From assembly GCA_017632935.1 (NCBI GenBank), contig JAGBQJ010000049.1, positions 124,001 to 188,000 on the forward strand: DNA of 64,000 bases, written 5' to 3'. Below the pieces are notes generated by a model that was not told where the DNA came from, did not search any database, and saw nothing but the letters and a program-made list of their open reading frames with translations. Source of the stretch: Bacteroidales bacterium (GTDB lineage: Bacteria; Bacteroidota; Bacteroidia; Bacteroidales; F082). Shown piece by piece: positions 52,443-62,600 of this stretch; position 1 is the stretch's first letter, and each line of letters opens with the position of its first letter. The position numbers and the translations under genes are program-made.

Positions 52443-55400
52443 TCAATGGATGACGACCACTTTCTTGGTCAACACGCGGTTGTTATTCGAAATCACGAAG
52501 AAATAGATGCCTTCAGCATACTTTTTCATGTTGTAGTCGTAGTTGTAACGGTTGGAGTTGATGAAGGTTTCAAAGGCGTCGATCTGGTTGCCGGTCATGT
52601 CGAACACCTTGATGGCGGTACGGCCATCCATGTTCTCGAAGTCGAGGTGCATCTGTCCGTTGTTGGGGTTGGGCACGATGTTGACCTTGGCAGGCGACGC
52701 ATTGTATTCATCAATGTCCAAGAACGAAGACTTGAGATAGAATTTGCGCTCAGTGCTGTTGCAGCCGTTATTGGCGGTGGCGGTGAGCACAACGTATTCG
52801 TTGTTACGGTCGGCCACATAAACTGTACATTCGCTGTAATACTTTCCGTTGAGCGACAATACCGGAACAGGGCTGAATTCAATGTTCCATGAAGGCTTGC
52901 TGATGGTCCAATCGCAGCTTTCCCAAACGCATTTGCGGTTGGTCTCTTCGACATAGAAGGTATATTGGAAGGAGAAGAACTCGGTGTTGGTGACCACGGC
53001 GATGGTGTCGCCAAACACGACAGCCGATCCGTCGCTGCATCTGATCTTTGACGGGTTAGGGGTGTATGTCATGTCTTGGACCTTGACTATCAATGCTGTG
53101 TCGCAGCCGTGTATGGTGTGGCCATCATGATAATTTTCGTTGGGGAATGGGTAGACGCCGTCTTCTTTAAAGTAAAGCGTGTTTCCGAACCAGTTGAAAC
53201 GAATGGAATCGCACGCATAGTCAAGGTGATGCTCATCGATGACCTCGATGTTATCAGCATCATTATCATCATGGTTTACAACGAGGTGGAGATAATAGTC
53301 TTTGGTGCAGGGGAAAGGATAGAGTGAAACAGGGAAGAAGTCTTCTGCGGATTCATTGTATTCTCCTACAAGTTCGCCGTTGACGATCCATCTGTAGCGA
53401 TTGCATACGGTGTCCCAGATGTGTTCGGGCTCTGGAACCTCCTGATAATTCAGTTGAAGTTGGAAGATGCCATCACAGGCATTTGTTTCCAAGGTGTCGC
53501 AATAAAAGCCTTGTTCAGTGATGGTTTTGGTGGTGATGAGACTGCCGTCAGGATTCTCGATTCTCCATTCGTAGGGAAGCGAGCACGTGAATACCTTTAG
53601 TGTATCAGGTTTGTAATAGTCTCTGACCGAAAATATCAATCTGACCGCGCTGTCGCAGCCGTGGATATCGGTGTCCAATACGGTTACATCGGCGTCTTCA
53701 TAATAATCCACGCCATAGAAGTGGTAGGGACATTGTTCGGGACAATAGGTGACAGGAATGGATGTCACGCCGTTGTCGGGATACACGGTGAGATTCAATC
53801 TGACGATACTATCGCAACCGTGGATGGTTTGCAGGGTATCGGGATAGTTGAAGATGGAAGAGTTGAAAGTGTTGCCACCGAAGCTGTACGTCTCACCATG
53901 GCAGATGGCGACGTTAATGGGGGTTTCGTCGTAGGTGGGATAATGGTCAAGATGCAAGTAAATGGTCTTTGCGCAACCTTGGCTAGTGACAGTGTCAATC
54001 TGATAGGTGTTGGGTTCATTGTAATCTTGTCCGTGCCAATGGTAAACGTCGTCTGGGCAGATGGTCATGGATTCATGCTCTTCGATGACTTCATTTACCG
54101 TGACAGTGACAGTGACGTTTTGCGTGGTCTGTCCGTCTGTGACGTGGCAGGTGTAGGTAGTGGTCTGTGAGGGAGAAGCGATGGGATTGTAGATGTTGGG
54201 GTTGCTCAACCCTGTGGTAGGTGTCCAGGAGTATGTGAAGTTACCTGTGCCGCCACCGGCGTTAACATAGATTTGTCCGCTACCGCCTTGACAGATACTG
54301 ATAGCGGGGCCTGCCGTGACCGTCATGGCGCTACCGTTCATGTGGATGGTCACTTGGTCTTGGCTGGAGCAGCCACCTTGTGGGCTAGTGACGGTGAGGG
54401 TATAGGTCTGGTCTTGGAATAAAGCCACGGTTTGGGTGTTCTGGGCATTAGGATTGGTCACCATGTTGGCGGGCTCCCAATGGTAGTTGAACGTCCCTGC
54501 ACCGCCTGAGCCGTTCAGTTGTGCAATGCCTCCGTAACCGACGGTTTGATCAGGACCAGCGTTGGCCGCAGGTTGGGCATACACGGTAACAGTTTGTGTC
54601 TTTGTGTTGGTGCAGTGACCGTTGCAGGTCACGGTGAGTGTCACGGTGAAAGTACCTGCGTTGGCGTATGTGTGAGTAGGATTCTGCTGTGTCGAGGTCT
54701 GTCCGTCGCCGAAGTTCCATTGGTAGCTCATGGTCTGACCTGAAGGATTAGTGGTGGAGGTGTTGGTGAATTGGGTGGGGTCACCAAGGCACACGGTGGT
54801 GGCGTTGAAGTTGGCCGTAGGCTGAGGATGGATGACCACAGTGGTAGTAGCGCTGTTGGTTTGGCTGCCCACGGTGATGGTGCAGGTGTATGTGCCGGCC
54901 ATGGCCATGGTGCAGTTCGTGCGGGTGGGATTCTGTTGGTTGGAAGTCCAGCCGCCAGGACCGCTCCAGCTGTAAGAGGCGCCAGCTTGTCCGTTGGCAC
55001 TCAAATGTATGGTTTCTCCAACGCAGTAGGGACCGTCGTTTTCGACCAATGGAGGCAGGATGCCACAGTCGGTGGTGCCGGTGCCTCCGGTCTTACTGAA
55101 GGAGATGTTGCAAGTTGTGTTGGAATAGTTGGTGATGATGAGGATAAAGTAGTCACCGGTTTGGGCCGAGGACGGGATGATGCAGTTTTCATTGGCAGAG
55201 GTACTGTAACTGCAACTGACCACTTTGTTGGAGGTCAAACTGGAGCAAGGTGATGGGTTGGTGATGGTTGCATAAGGTCCCCAGCAGCAGAAGTCGATGT
55301 CTACGCTTGGCGTGCTATGCATGTTGATGGTGATGCTGCCCGGGTTGGCAATTCGCATGTAATACCAAGCAGGATTGGGGGTGGAATACAGGCAGTCGTA

Positions 55401-55910
55401 GTCAGGACCTGATTCGCCGCTACCCGCATTCACGCCAGCAGGGAACTCATACATGCCGTTGTCGGTGCAGAAGGGGTCAGCATTGGCGCAGGTGTTGTTC
55501 TGTCTCGAGCGGATGTAATAGTCCATCATCAAGGAAGAAGTGAACTGGTTAGGCAACTCACCCTTATATTCAGCAGCCACCTCCGCAGCTTGTTCTTTGT
55601 CCATCTTGTTGAAATTGATGGCGTTTTGTTCTTTGAACTCGGCAAAGGTTTCCGACAAACTTATACCTTCAAAGGCATCGCTGGCACTGACGATGAAAAT
55701 GCCGTCTTGCTCATCGTTGATGACATCGAAGCGTCCGTCAGTCATCAAGTTGTAAATAAAAAAGACGCGTTCGTCAAATCTGGCGATGTCGGTGATGTCG
55801 AATCGAATCGTTGCCGGATTGTTGTTGGCTTGAGGTTGTTGCGCCCACTGCTTCAATGGCATGACCAGCAGCATCATGGCAAGAAATACGGTCTTTGCGA
55901 ATCTATTCAT
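52443..55910 (-). CDS. T9SS cargo with PFCTS module, PKD and CDS-type repeats
   Basis: The 1155-residue secreted protein has a signal peptide (KQWAQ), a PFCTS module (about 137-293), Ig-like regions, a PKD domain (QWNFGDGQT, about 391-437) and a run of short repeats with GCDS (HGCDSIVRLNL, HGCDSAVRLIF) such as are common in Bacteroidota surface proteins. A conserved ~110-residue module (947-1060) and a T9SS sorting domain (1070-1155, IVPNPNNGQM) complete it. It shares its C-terminal 230 residues closely with the 912-residue neighbour, evidence for duplication. It would be a long surface protein; partner unknown. Confidence 0.88.
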   Translation of the reverse strand: MNRFAKTVFLAMMLLVMPLKQWAQQPQANNNPATIRFDITDIARFDERVFFIYNLMTDGRFDVINDEQDGIFIVSASDAFEGISLSETFAEFKEQNAINFNKMDKEQAAEVAAEYKGELPNQFTSSLMMDYYIRSRQNNTCANADPFCTDNGMYEFPAGVNAGSGESGPDYDCLYSTPNPAWYYMRIANPGSITINMHSTPSVDIDFCCWGPYATITNPSPCSSLTSNKVVSCSYSTSANENCIIPSSAQTGDYFILIITNYSNTTCNISFSKTGGTGTTDCGILPPLVENDGPYCVGETIHLSANGQAGASYSWSGPGGWTSNQQNPTRTNCTMAMAGTYTCTITVGSQTNSATTTVVIHPQPTANFNATTVCLGDPTQFTNTSTTNPSGQTMSYQWNFGDGQTSTQQNPTHTYANAGTFTVTLTVTCNGHCTNTKTQTVTVYAQPAANAGPDQTVGYGGIAQLNGSGGAGTFNYHWEPANMVTNPNAQNTQTVALFQDQTYTLTVTSPQGGCSSQDQVTIHMNGSAMTVTAGPAISICQGGSGQIYVNAGGGTGNFTYSWTPTTGLSNPNIYNPIASPSQTTTYTCHVTDGQTTQNVTVTVTVNEVIEEHESMTICPDDVYHWHGQDYNEPNTYQIDTVTSQGCAKTIYLHLDHYPTYDETPINVAICHGETYSFGGNTFNSSIFNYPDTLQTIHGCDSIVRLNLTVYPDNGVTSIPVTYCPEQCPYHFYGVDYYEDADVTVLDTDIHGCDSAVRLIFSVRDYYKPDTLKVFTCSLPYEWRIENPDGSLITTKTITEQGFYCDTLETNACDGIFQLQLNYQEVPEPEHIWDTVCNRYRWIVNGELVGEYNESAEDFFPVSLYPFPCTKDYYLHLVVNHDDNDADNIEVIDEHHLDYACDSIRFNWFGNTLYFKEDGVYPFPNENYHDGHTIHGCDTALIVKVQDMTYTPNPSKIRCSDGSAVVFGDTIAVVTNTEFFSFQYTFYVEETNRKCVWESCDWTISKPSWNIEFSPVPVLSLNGKYYSECTVYVADRNNEYVVLTATANNGCNSTERKFYLKSSFLDIDEYNASPAKVNIVPNPNNGQMHLDFENMDGRTAIKVFDMTGNQIDAFETFINSNRYNYDYNMKKYAEGIYFFVISNNNRVLTKKVVVIH

Positions 55911-55947
55911 ATGAGTGGTTTGTTTAAAAGTTATTCTTCATACATAG

Positions 55948-55977
55948 AAAAAAGCGCGTAAAGATACGCACTTTTTT
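55948..55977 (-). terminator. terminator of the first C25 protease gene
   Basis: On the minus strand GTGCGTA pairs with TACGCGC (one mismatch) around a TCTT loop and is followed by six Ts. It lies about 50 bases after the protease stop and also contains TATCTTTA, a near match to the -7 box for the downstream cargo gene. Confidence 0.65.
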
Positions 55978-56028
55978 GGAATAACGAAGCTTTTTTTTAC
56001 TAAAATGCTGATTTTTGGTGTTAAATGC

Positions 56029-59000
56029 TTACATTTTTATGATTTTTCTGCTCCATCGTTGCCCGTTTTGCTCCACCATGATGTGGTATAATCCTGCTGG
56101 ACGGTCCTTGAACGAGACAATACTGCTGTTTTGCTCCGTAAGGATGAGGTTGCCGGTGGAGTCGAAGACACGGATGCAGAAATCGTCACCTTGCTCAATT
56201 TCTACAAAGACTTGGTCAGTGGTAGGATTGGGGTGCAAGGTCAACGGAAGTGTGTTCTGCTCTGGGGTTGCGTCGAGATCAGGCGGCAGCGTGATGTAGT
56301 CAATCCAAGCACAATCGGAACCGCTGTCGACGGAGTAGTCCTTGGCATAGGTCCATGTATAACTGTGTTGCCCCGGAGAAGTGGGGTAGGTGTAGCCATG
56401 CCACCAATACTCTCCCGACCACCGGTCCATCTCTTCATCATCAATGGAGAAGATGAGGAAGTCGTAGTTGGCTTCGCTTGATATTCTACGGAAGAAACCG
56501 ATGTTGCTCGGCTCCGACGACTGGAAGTACAGGGTCAGTTGTGAACTCTCGTTGTGAGTGATGGTGCCCGACTTGGCGCAATATGAGCCCTCGTAAGGGT
56601 TAGATTGGGAGAGGGTCCAAGGATGTTGAGAGTCGTTGGTCCAATAGTCAGGCTCGAATATGCCCCTCTCAAAGCTTTCCAGCACAAAACCTATCGCGCA
56701 TGGGATCTCCTGCTCCATCCTCAAACCGTTGATGGCTGAGTGAAACATGAGTTGAACAGAGGTCGTTTCTCCTGCGATAAACTCGGTGTAGACGTCAAAA
56801 GAGACCGTGGTCATGTCGTTCACTTCAATGTCTGCCGTTGAGGCCTCTTGTGTAATGACACGTATATAACCTTGGTTGTTGGTTAACGAGAAGTGTGGGT
56901 TTTCGGCGATGTAATGGCCGTTGTTGGTCACGCGGAAGACGAGGCGGGCATACTCGCCTGGGTCGAGCCTGCCGTTGTTGTTGCCTTGGGCATCGTCGAT
57001 GTCAATCAGCTCGGCCAATATGTTGGGTGCCACCACCTCGATGTTATATTCTTGGGTGTAGGTCCCGCTGCCGAAATGGGTGGTGAGGGTGAAGGGGATA
57101 CTCGATCTGTCGGTGATGTCGTCGCTGAGTGTGAAAAGGAAGGCCTCTTCTATAAGTTGGCTTTCGTTTGAAGTCAACGCATCATACGAGATTTCGCCTT
57201 GAGTGACAGTCAGTTGTTCTGAACTGGAGGTCAGCGTAACCGTGCCGCCATCGCTGTCTTGCAGTCCTACATTGGTCACGTTGATGTCGGCGATGACCGG
57301 TTGGTTATAATGTAGCGTGAAGCCTCCTCCATTCATCGCGATACTGTCGACCACGATGAAGGGGCTGTCGAAGGGTACAAGGGTGATGTCTTCTTCATGG
57401 CGTAACAGGTTTTGGCCTGTGATGGTGAGGTGTATGGGGCCGACGGGGATATTCTCCAAAATGGTGATGGCTTGCTCTGCTCCCGTTCCAGTGGCAGTAG
57501 CCACGATATGCCATTGCCTTCCTTGACGGACTGTCAGCGCGATTTGCGAGCCTTCGGGTGCGGTGATGTGGAAGGGCGTGAAGCATTGGATACTCTCATC
57601 GTGTGTGGTGGCGATGGGTTGGGGTATATCCGTAAATATCCTGATGAAGGCGTCGCAAAAGGTGTGGAAGGTGTTGTAGGTGGTGGTGCACATGTTTTCG
57701 TCGGCGCTGGGGAAGACGTGGGTGTCGAGGAAGTATTTGCCCGAGACGCAGGCGAAGGCGGGCATCCATGAATCGGAATGGTCCGCGAAGGGGCCGTATT
57801 CGGGAAGGAAGGTCGGATCGAAGAGGTCCCACACGCCCCAAAGGAAGATGTCGTTGGCGTAGGAATAGGTCTGTCCCACAGGGCCTACGGCACCGACAAT
57901 GCCTGCGTTTTGTCCGTCACGGGTCATGCGCAACAGGGTTTCGATGAAACTGGTGGTTGAGTTGTCGTACATGCCAGTTCGGCAGTTGACGGAAATGAGG
58001 AAGGTCAGCTTGTCTACGTTGTTGATGGCACCGAAGTCAGAGGTGTAGATCTCGGGTTGATACCATTTGGTGTTCCAGCCATGGTCGCGGTGTTGGATGA
58101 GATAGGCACCGTTGTTGATGGCGCTGATGACTCCGGAGGCTGTGCCGCCCGTCCATCCACCCAGTTCGGCAGGTGTGGCAGGGATGTAACCTACGCCGTT
58201 TGGACCAAAGTAGTCGACAACGGTGGGTGTCCCAGGTGCTGTCGACCAGTTGGGTCCCAAGTCTCCGTCATAAATCTCGTTGATGCGTTCTGGCTCCTTG
58301 CCGTGTTGGGTTAAATAACCGCTGATGGTGGCAATGGTGAGTTGAAACCATTTGGTGTTCTGCCATCCCGCCGCCGTCAGAGGATGGGCGTAGTAATAGG
58401 GGTCGGTGACGACATTGGTGTATTCGTATTCGTAAAGTTTACCGATGAGGACAGACAGCTCCGACTCGTTTTGTGCCAAGATGCGAGAGAAACAAATGTC
58501 CGGCAAATTGTCATCATTGACGTCAGCATAGGGGTTGTCGGAGGTAACGTCTCCGTCTTTGGGATGAGGTGTTGTGTAGCCAGGCACGTATTGTTGCAAG
58601 TCATCGCCGCTTTCTCCAATGATGCAGACTGCCGCTGGCGGGATGTCCCAAGTGTCGTAAATGTTTTTGATCCAAAGATTGATTGAGGCTGGCGAGATTC
58701 GTCCGAGAAGGGGCTCCGTCTCCGTCACTCTCATCGTCTTGGAGAGGATGCCTTGCTTGGTCCGATAGTCAGCAAGTTCTTTTCCTGCATTGTAGTAGGC
58801 GTCATTGTCTGGGGTAAGGATGAGGTATTCACAGCCCGTGACTCGGGTTTGTGACCATTGTTGCATGCGCGCGTCATAGTCGATGGGCTCCAAGCAGTCG
58901 TAGTTGAGGATGTTGTTCCTCAGGATGGGGTCCCAAAAGCGAGAGCGCAGGCGGTCGTCGCCGAAATGTCCGTTGCCGCCCTCGAAACGGATGTCGATGT

Positions 59001-59526
59001 CCAACTCTTGATGGATGGCAAGCTCTTTGGTCACCGGATTGTACTGCATGGGACAGACGCCGAGGTGTATGGCATCCACGCCGCGAAGCGACTGTGGCTC
59101 ATTGTATTGCACGGCTTCCGAAGGGAAAAAGGCATTAACGGCATACACTTTAGGGTCTTTGAAGAAGGGCCGTTCGGCATCGTTCTCGGCTTGGCTGCCG
59201 ACTGAGGGCGCAATGTTGATGCCCGTCCTATGCTCGTCGCGTCTCGTGCTGACTTCTACGACAGCTGTTGCACCTTGTGGAATGGCAATGAAGCTGTTGA
59301 AGGTGGGCAGGTCCGGTTGACCGTAGTCGTTTGGCATGACGATGCCTTTGGCTGTGATGGTGTGCATCAGCTCGCCCTCGCATCGTACGGTGTCGATTCG
59401 GAAGTCGCCAAGCTCGAAATGTAGGCTGATATGGTTACGGTCGGACGACGTGATAGTGAAGGTTTGCCCATGGGAAACAAGAGGCAAGGCAAACAATAGA
59501 ATAAGAGGTAGTACTTTATGCTTCAT
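56029..59526 (-). CDS. gingipain-like C25 cysteine protease, T9SS cargo
   Basis: The 1165-residue protein has a signal peptide (PLVSHGQ), a C25 propeptide-like region (about 25-230) and a peptidase C25 domain (about 235-600). The catalytic dyad is H482 (RDHGW) and C515 (SVNCRTG); they are 33 residues apart, the same spacing as H211 and C244 of RgpB. An Ig-like region, a jelly-roll module (about 925-1080, FERGIFEPDYW, DCAWIDYITLPP) and a T9SS sorting domain (LHPNPTTDQ, ending RWSRKIIKM) follow. It is likely a secreted endopeptidase; the specificity cannot be told from sequence. Confidence 0.9.
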   Translation of the reverse strand: MKHKVLPLILLFALPLVSHGQTFTITSSDRNHISLHFELGDFRIDTVRCEGELMHTITAKGIVMPNDYGQPDLPTFNSFIAIPQGATAVVEVSTRRDEHRTGINIAPSVGSQAENDAERPFFKDPKVYAVNAFFPSEAVQYNEPQSLRGVDAIHLGVCPMQYNPVTKELAIHQELDIDIRFEGGNGHFGDDRLRSRFWDPILRNNILNYDCLEPIDYDARMQQWSQTRVTGCEYLILTPDNDAYYNAGKELADYRTKQGILSKTMRVTETEPLLGRISPASINLWIKNIYDTWDIPPAAVCIIGESGDDLQQYVPGYTTPHPKDGDVTSDNPYADVNDDNLPDICFSRILAQNESELSVLIGKLYEYEYTNVVTDPYYYAHPLTAAGWQNTKWFQLTIATISGYLTQHGKEPERINEIYDGDLGPNWSTAPGTPTVVDYFGPNGVGYIPATPAELGGWTGGTASGVISAINNGAYLIQHRDHGWNTKWYQPEIYTSDFGAINNVDKLTFLISVNCRTGMYDNSTTSFIETLLRMTRDGQNAGIVGAVGPVGQTYSYANDIFLWGVWDLFDPTFLPEYGPFADHSDSWMPAFACVSGKYFLDTHVFPSADENMCTTTYNTFHTFCDAFIRIFTDIPQPIATTHDESIQCFTPFHITAPEGSQIALTVRQGRQWHIVATATGTGAEQAITILENIPVGPIHLTITGQNLLRHEEDITLVPFDSPFIVVDSIAMNGGGFTLHYNQPVIADINVTNVGLQDSDGGTVTLTSSSEQLTVTQGEISYDALTSNESQLIEEAFLFTLSDDITDRSSIPFTLTTHFGSGTYTQEYNIEVVAPNILAELIDIDDAQGNNNGRLDPGEYARLVFRVTNNGHYIAENPHFSLTNNQGYIRVITQEASTADIEVNDMTTVSFDVYTEFIAGETTSVQLMFHSAINGLRMEQEIPCAIGFVLESFERGIFEPDYWTNDSQHPWTLSQSNPYEGSYCAKSGTITHNESSQLTLYFQSSEPSNIGFFRRISSEANYDFLIFSIDDEEMDRWSGEYWWHGYTYPTSPGQHSYTWTYAKDYSVDSGSDCAWIDYITLPPDLDATPEQNTLPLTLHPNPTTDQVFVEIEQGDDFCIRVFDSTGNLILTEQNSSIVSFKDRPAGLYHIMVEQNGQRWSRKIIKM

Positions 59527-59551
59527 ATAGTTAGGATAATTTATTTGACCG

Positions 59552-59559
59552 CAAATTTA
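59552..59559 (-). promoter_or_regulatory. -7 box before a C25 protease gene
   Basis: The minus strand reads TAAATTTG, an exact TAnnTTTG match, 25 bases before the start codon. A TTG on the minus strand (59579-59577) about 17 bases upstream could be the -33 element. Confidence 0.6.
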
Positions 59560-59603
59560 TAAAAAAATGAAAAATACAACTGAAAATGACGATTTTTTGG
59601 CAA

Positions 59604-62600
59604 TTACATTTTGATGATTTTGCGGCTCCATCGGTGTCCGTCTTGCGTGACGACGATATGATACATCCCTGCTGTTTTGTCCTTTATGCTGATGATAGAC
59701 ATGTCTTGTTCCGCCATGATGAGCCGCCCGTTTTCGTCAAAGACTTGCACTGTGAAGTGCCCCTCTAGTTCCATGTCGATGCTAATTTGGCCAGTGGTAG
59801 GGTTGGGGTGTAGGGTTAGCGGAAGCTCGGTATGCTCGGCGGTCTTGTCTAAGATGGGTGGCAAGGTGATGTAATCAATCCAGGCGCAGTCGTCGCCTTG
59901 TGAGGTATGTTGGCTCTTGCTGTAAACCCAAACGAATTGGTGCTGTCCAGGAACAACGTTGCAGACATATTCCATCCAATCTGTCTCCCCCGTCCAATTG
60001 TACATGTAATGGCCATCTATGTAAAATTTCAAGTAGTTGTAGTAATTAGGCGATGATACCTTGATGTAAAAGGAAAACCTGCCCTCTGCATTGGAGGTGC
60101 AATTCAAGACGAGTTGTGACCATTCATTGCTGTCAAGGGTGGTGTCAGATTGGATACAATAGGTGCCCTCAAAGGCCCCAACGTCAACGATGTGCCAAGG
60201 ATGCTCAGGGTCGTTGGTCCAATATTCAGGGTTCAGTACACCCGTCTCGAAGTTCTCGATGGAGAGGTTTATCGGGCAATCGAAGCGTTCCTCCATGAAG
60301 AGGCCGCCATAAGTGGCATTGAGAAAGAATTCGACGTAAGGGACTTCGCCTGCGAGATATTCGACGTAAACGTCAAAGGTGACGTCGGTTGTTGCTCCAA
60401 CAGCCAGGTCTTCGATGGTCATCTCTGGCGTGATGACTCTGACATAACCCTCGTGGTTCACTAAGGTGACGCGGGCACTCTCGGCATTATAGTGGCCTAT
60501 GTTAGTGAGACGGAAGGTGAGGCTTGCATGTTCTCCCGCATCCAGACGTCCGTTGCCGTTTCCAGCTTGGTCATTGATGGCGACAAGCGCCGCGGAGATG
60601 TTCGGGGCAACAACGTCCACTTTAAACTCGCGCTCGAGGCTTCCTCCGATGTATTCGGTTGTGACCGTGAAGGGCACACGGCTTCCGTCAGGGAGGCTGT
60701 CGGAAATGGTAAACTGGAAAGCGTCTTCGATCCAAAGGCTCTCGTCAGGCAAAAGGGTCGGGATAGAGGTCTGTGCCAGTGTGATTTGCATCTGGCCCGT
60801 GGTGTCGACAAGGGTGGCCGTCCCCGCCTCATTGGTCGCCAAGCCAACATTGCGGACTTTGAGGTCCATAGAAGTCGATTCGCCGTAGTGAAGATGAGTG
60901 GCGCCGTCTTTGAAGAAAACGCTGTCGGCGATGACAACAGGCCCGCCGAAGGGATGCAATGGAAGGGTCACCTCGTGACGGAGGTAGTTCTTGCCCGTCA
61001 AGGTCAATTGCGCTGAGTCGGCGGGCGCAGAATCCATCACGTAAAGGGTCTGTTCTTCACCCGTGCCCGTGGCTGTGGCCAAAAGGTGCACTTTGCCGTT
61101 ATAATTAGCACTTAGGGCAATTTGGACGCCCTCTGGCACCATGATGTGGAAAGGGGAGAAGCAGGTGACAGACTCGTCAAAAGAGGCTTCTATGGGCTGA
61201 GGCACGTCGGTGAAGAGTCTCAGGAAAGCATCGCAATGCGCGTGATACACGTTGTGGGTGAGGGTGCGCATGCTTTCGTCGGTGCCTGGAAACATTTGTT
61301 CTTCAAGGAAATATTTGCCCGACACGTTGGCAAAGGCGGGCATCCACTCGGCAGCGTGACTGGCGTATGGGCCGTGGTCAGGAAGGAATTCAGGTTCGAG
61401 AAGGTCCCAGATGCCCCAGACGAAGATGTCGTTGGCGAAGGAATAGGTCTGCCCCGACGGAGCGATGGCGCCTACGATGCCTGCGTTTTGGCCATCGCGA
61501 GTCATGCGCATAAGACCTTCGATGAAGCAAACGCCCGCTCCGTTGAACATGCCCGTCCTACAGTTGACGGAGATGAGAAAAGGCATCAGCCCTGGATTGT
61601 TGATAGCATCGAAATGATAGGTGTGGATTTCGGGCTGGTACCAATGAGTGTTCCATCCGTGGTCGCGGTGTTGTACAATGTATGCGCCTTGGTTGAAGGC
61701 TTGGATGACATCTTGGGCGGTAGCACCTATCCATGGACCGAATCCGATCGGATTGGCGGGGATATAACCCAATCCGTTGGGGCCGAAATAGGACACGACG
61801 ACCTCAGTGCCGCTTGCAGTCGACCATTGGTCGCTTAGATTGCCGGAGTATATTTCGCTGAGGAGGATGGGTGTCTTGCCGTGTTGGCTAAGGTAGCCGT
61901 AAATGGTAGCAATGGTGAGTTGGAACCACTTTTCGGTCTGCCATGCCGAGGCCGTCACGGGGTGTTCATAGTAGTATGGGCTCATGCAAGGGTTGGTGTA
62001 CTCATACTCCATCTGTTTGCCGATGAAGATGGGGAGTTCCGATGTGTTTTCGGCTATGAGGCGTGAGAAGCAGATGTCGGGCAGATTGTCGTCATTGACG
62101 TCGGCGTAAGGATTGTCGGAAACGATGGTGCCATCTTTGGGGCTGTAAGTAGTAACGGCAGGGACAAATTGTGTGATGTCGTTGTCATGGTTGCCAATGA
62201 TGCATACTGCCGCTGGCGGGATGTCCCAATGGTGATAAATCTCCCTTATCCAAAGTTTTAGCATGTCAGGGTTGTAGGCACCCGTTTCCGAAAGTGACAT
62301 CACATCGGTGAGGATGCCTTGGCGTGTGCGGTAGTCGGCCAGTTCTTGTGCGGCATTGATGAAAGCCTCGTTGTTAGGCGTGAGGATGAGGTATTCACAA
62401 CCTGTGGCGTAGTTTCTTGCCCATTCTTGCCTTCGGGCGTCGTAGTCGATAGGGGCGAGGCAGTCGTAGTTGAGGATGTTGTTGCTGAGGATGGGGTCCC
62501 AATAAGGTGAGCGCAGACGGTCGTCTCCGAAATGCCTGTTGCCGCCTTCAAAACGGATTTCGATGTCCATCTCGCGTTGGAATGCCAACTCTCGTGTCAC

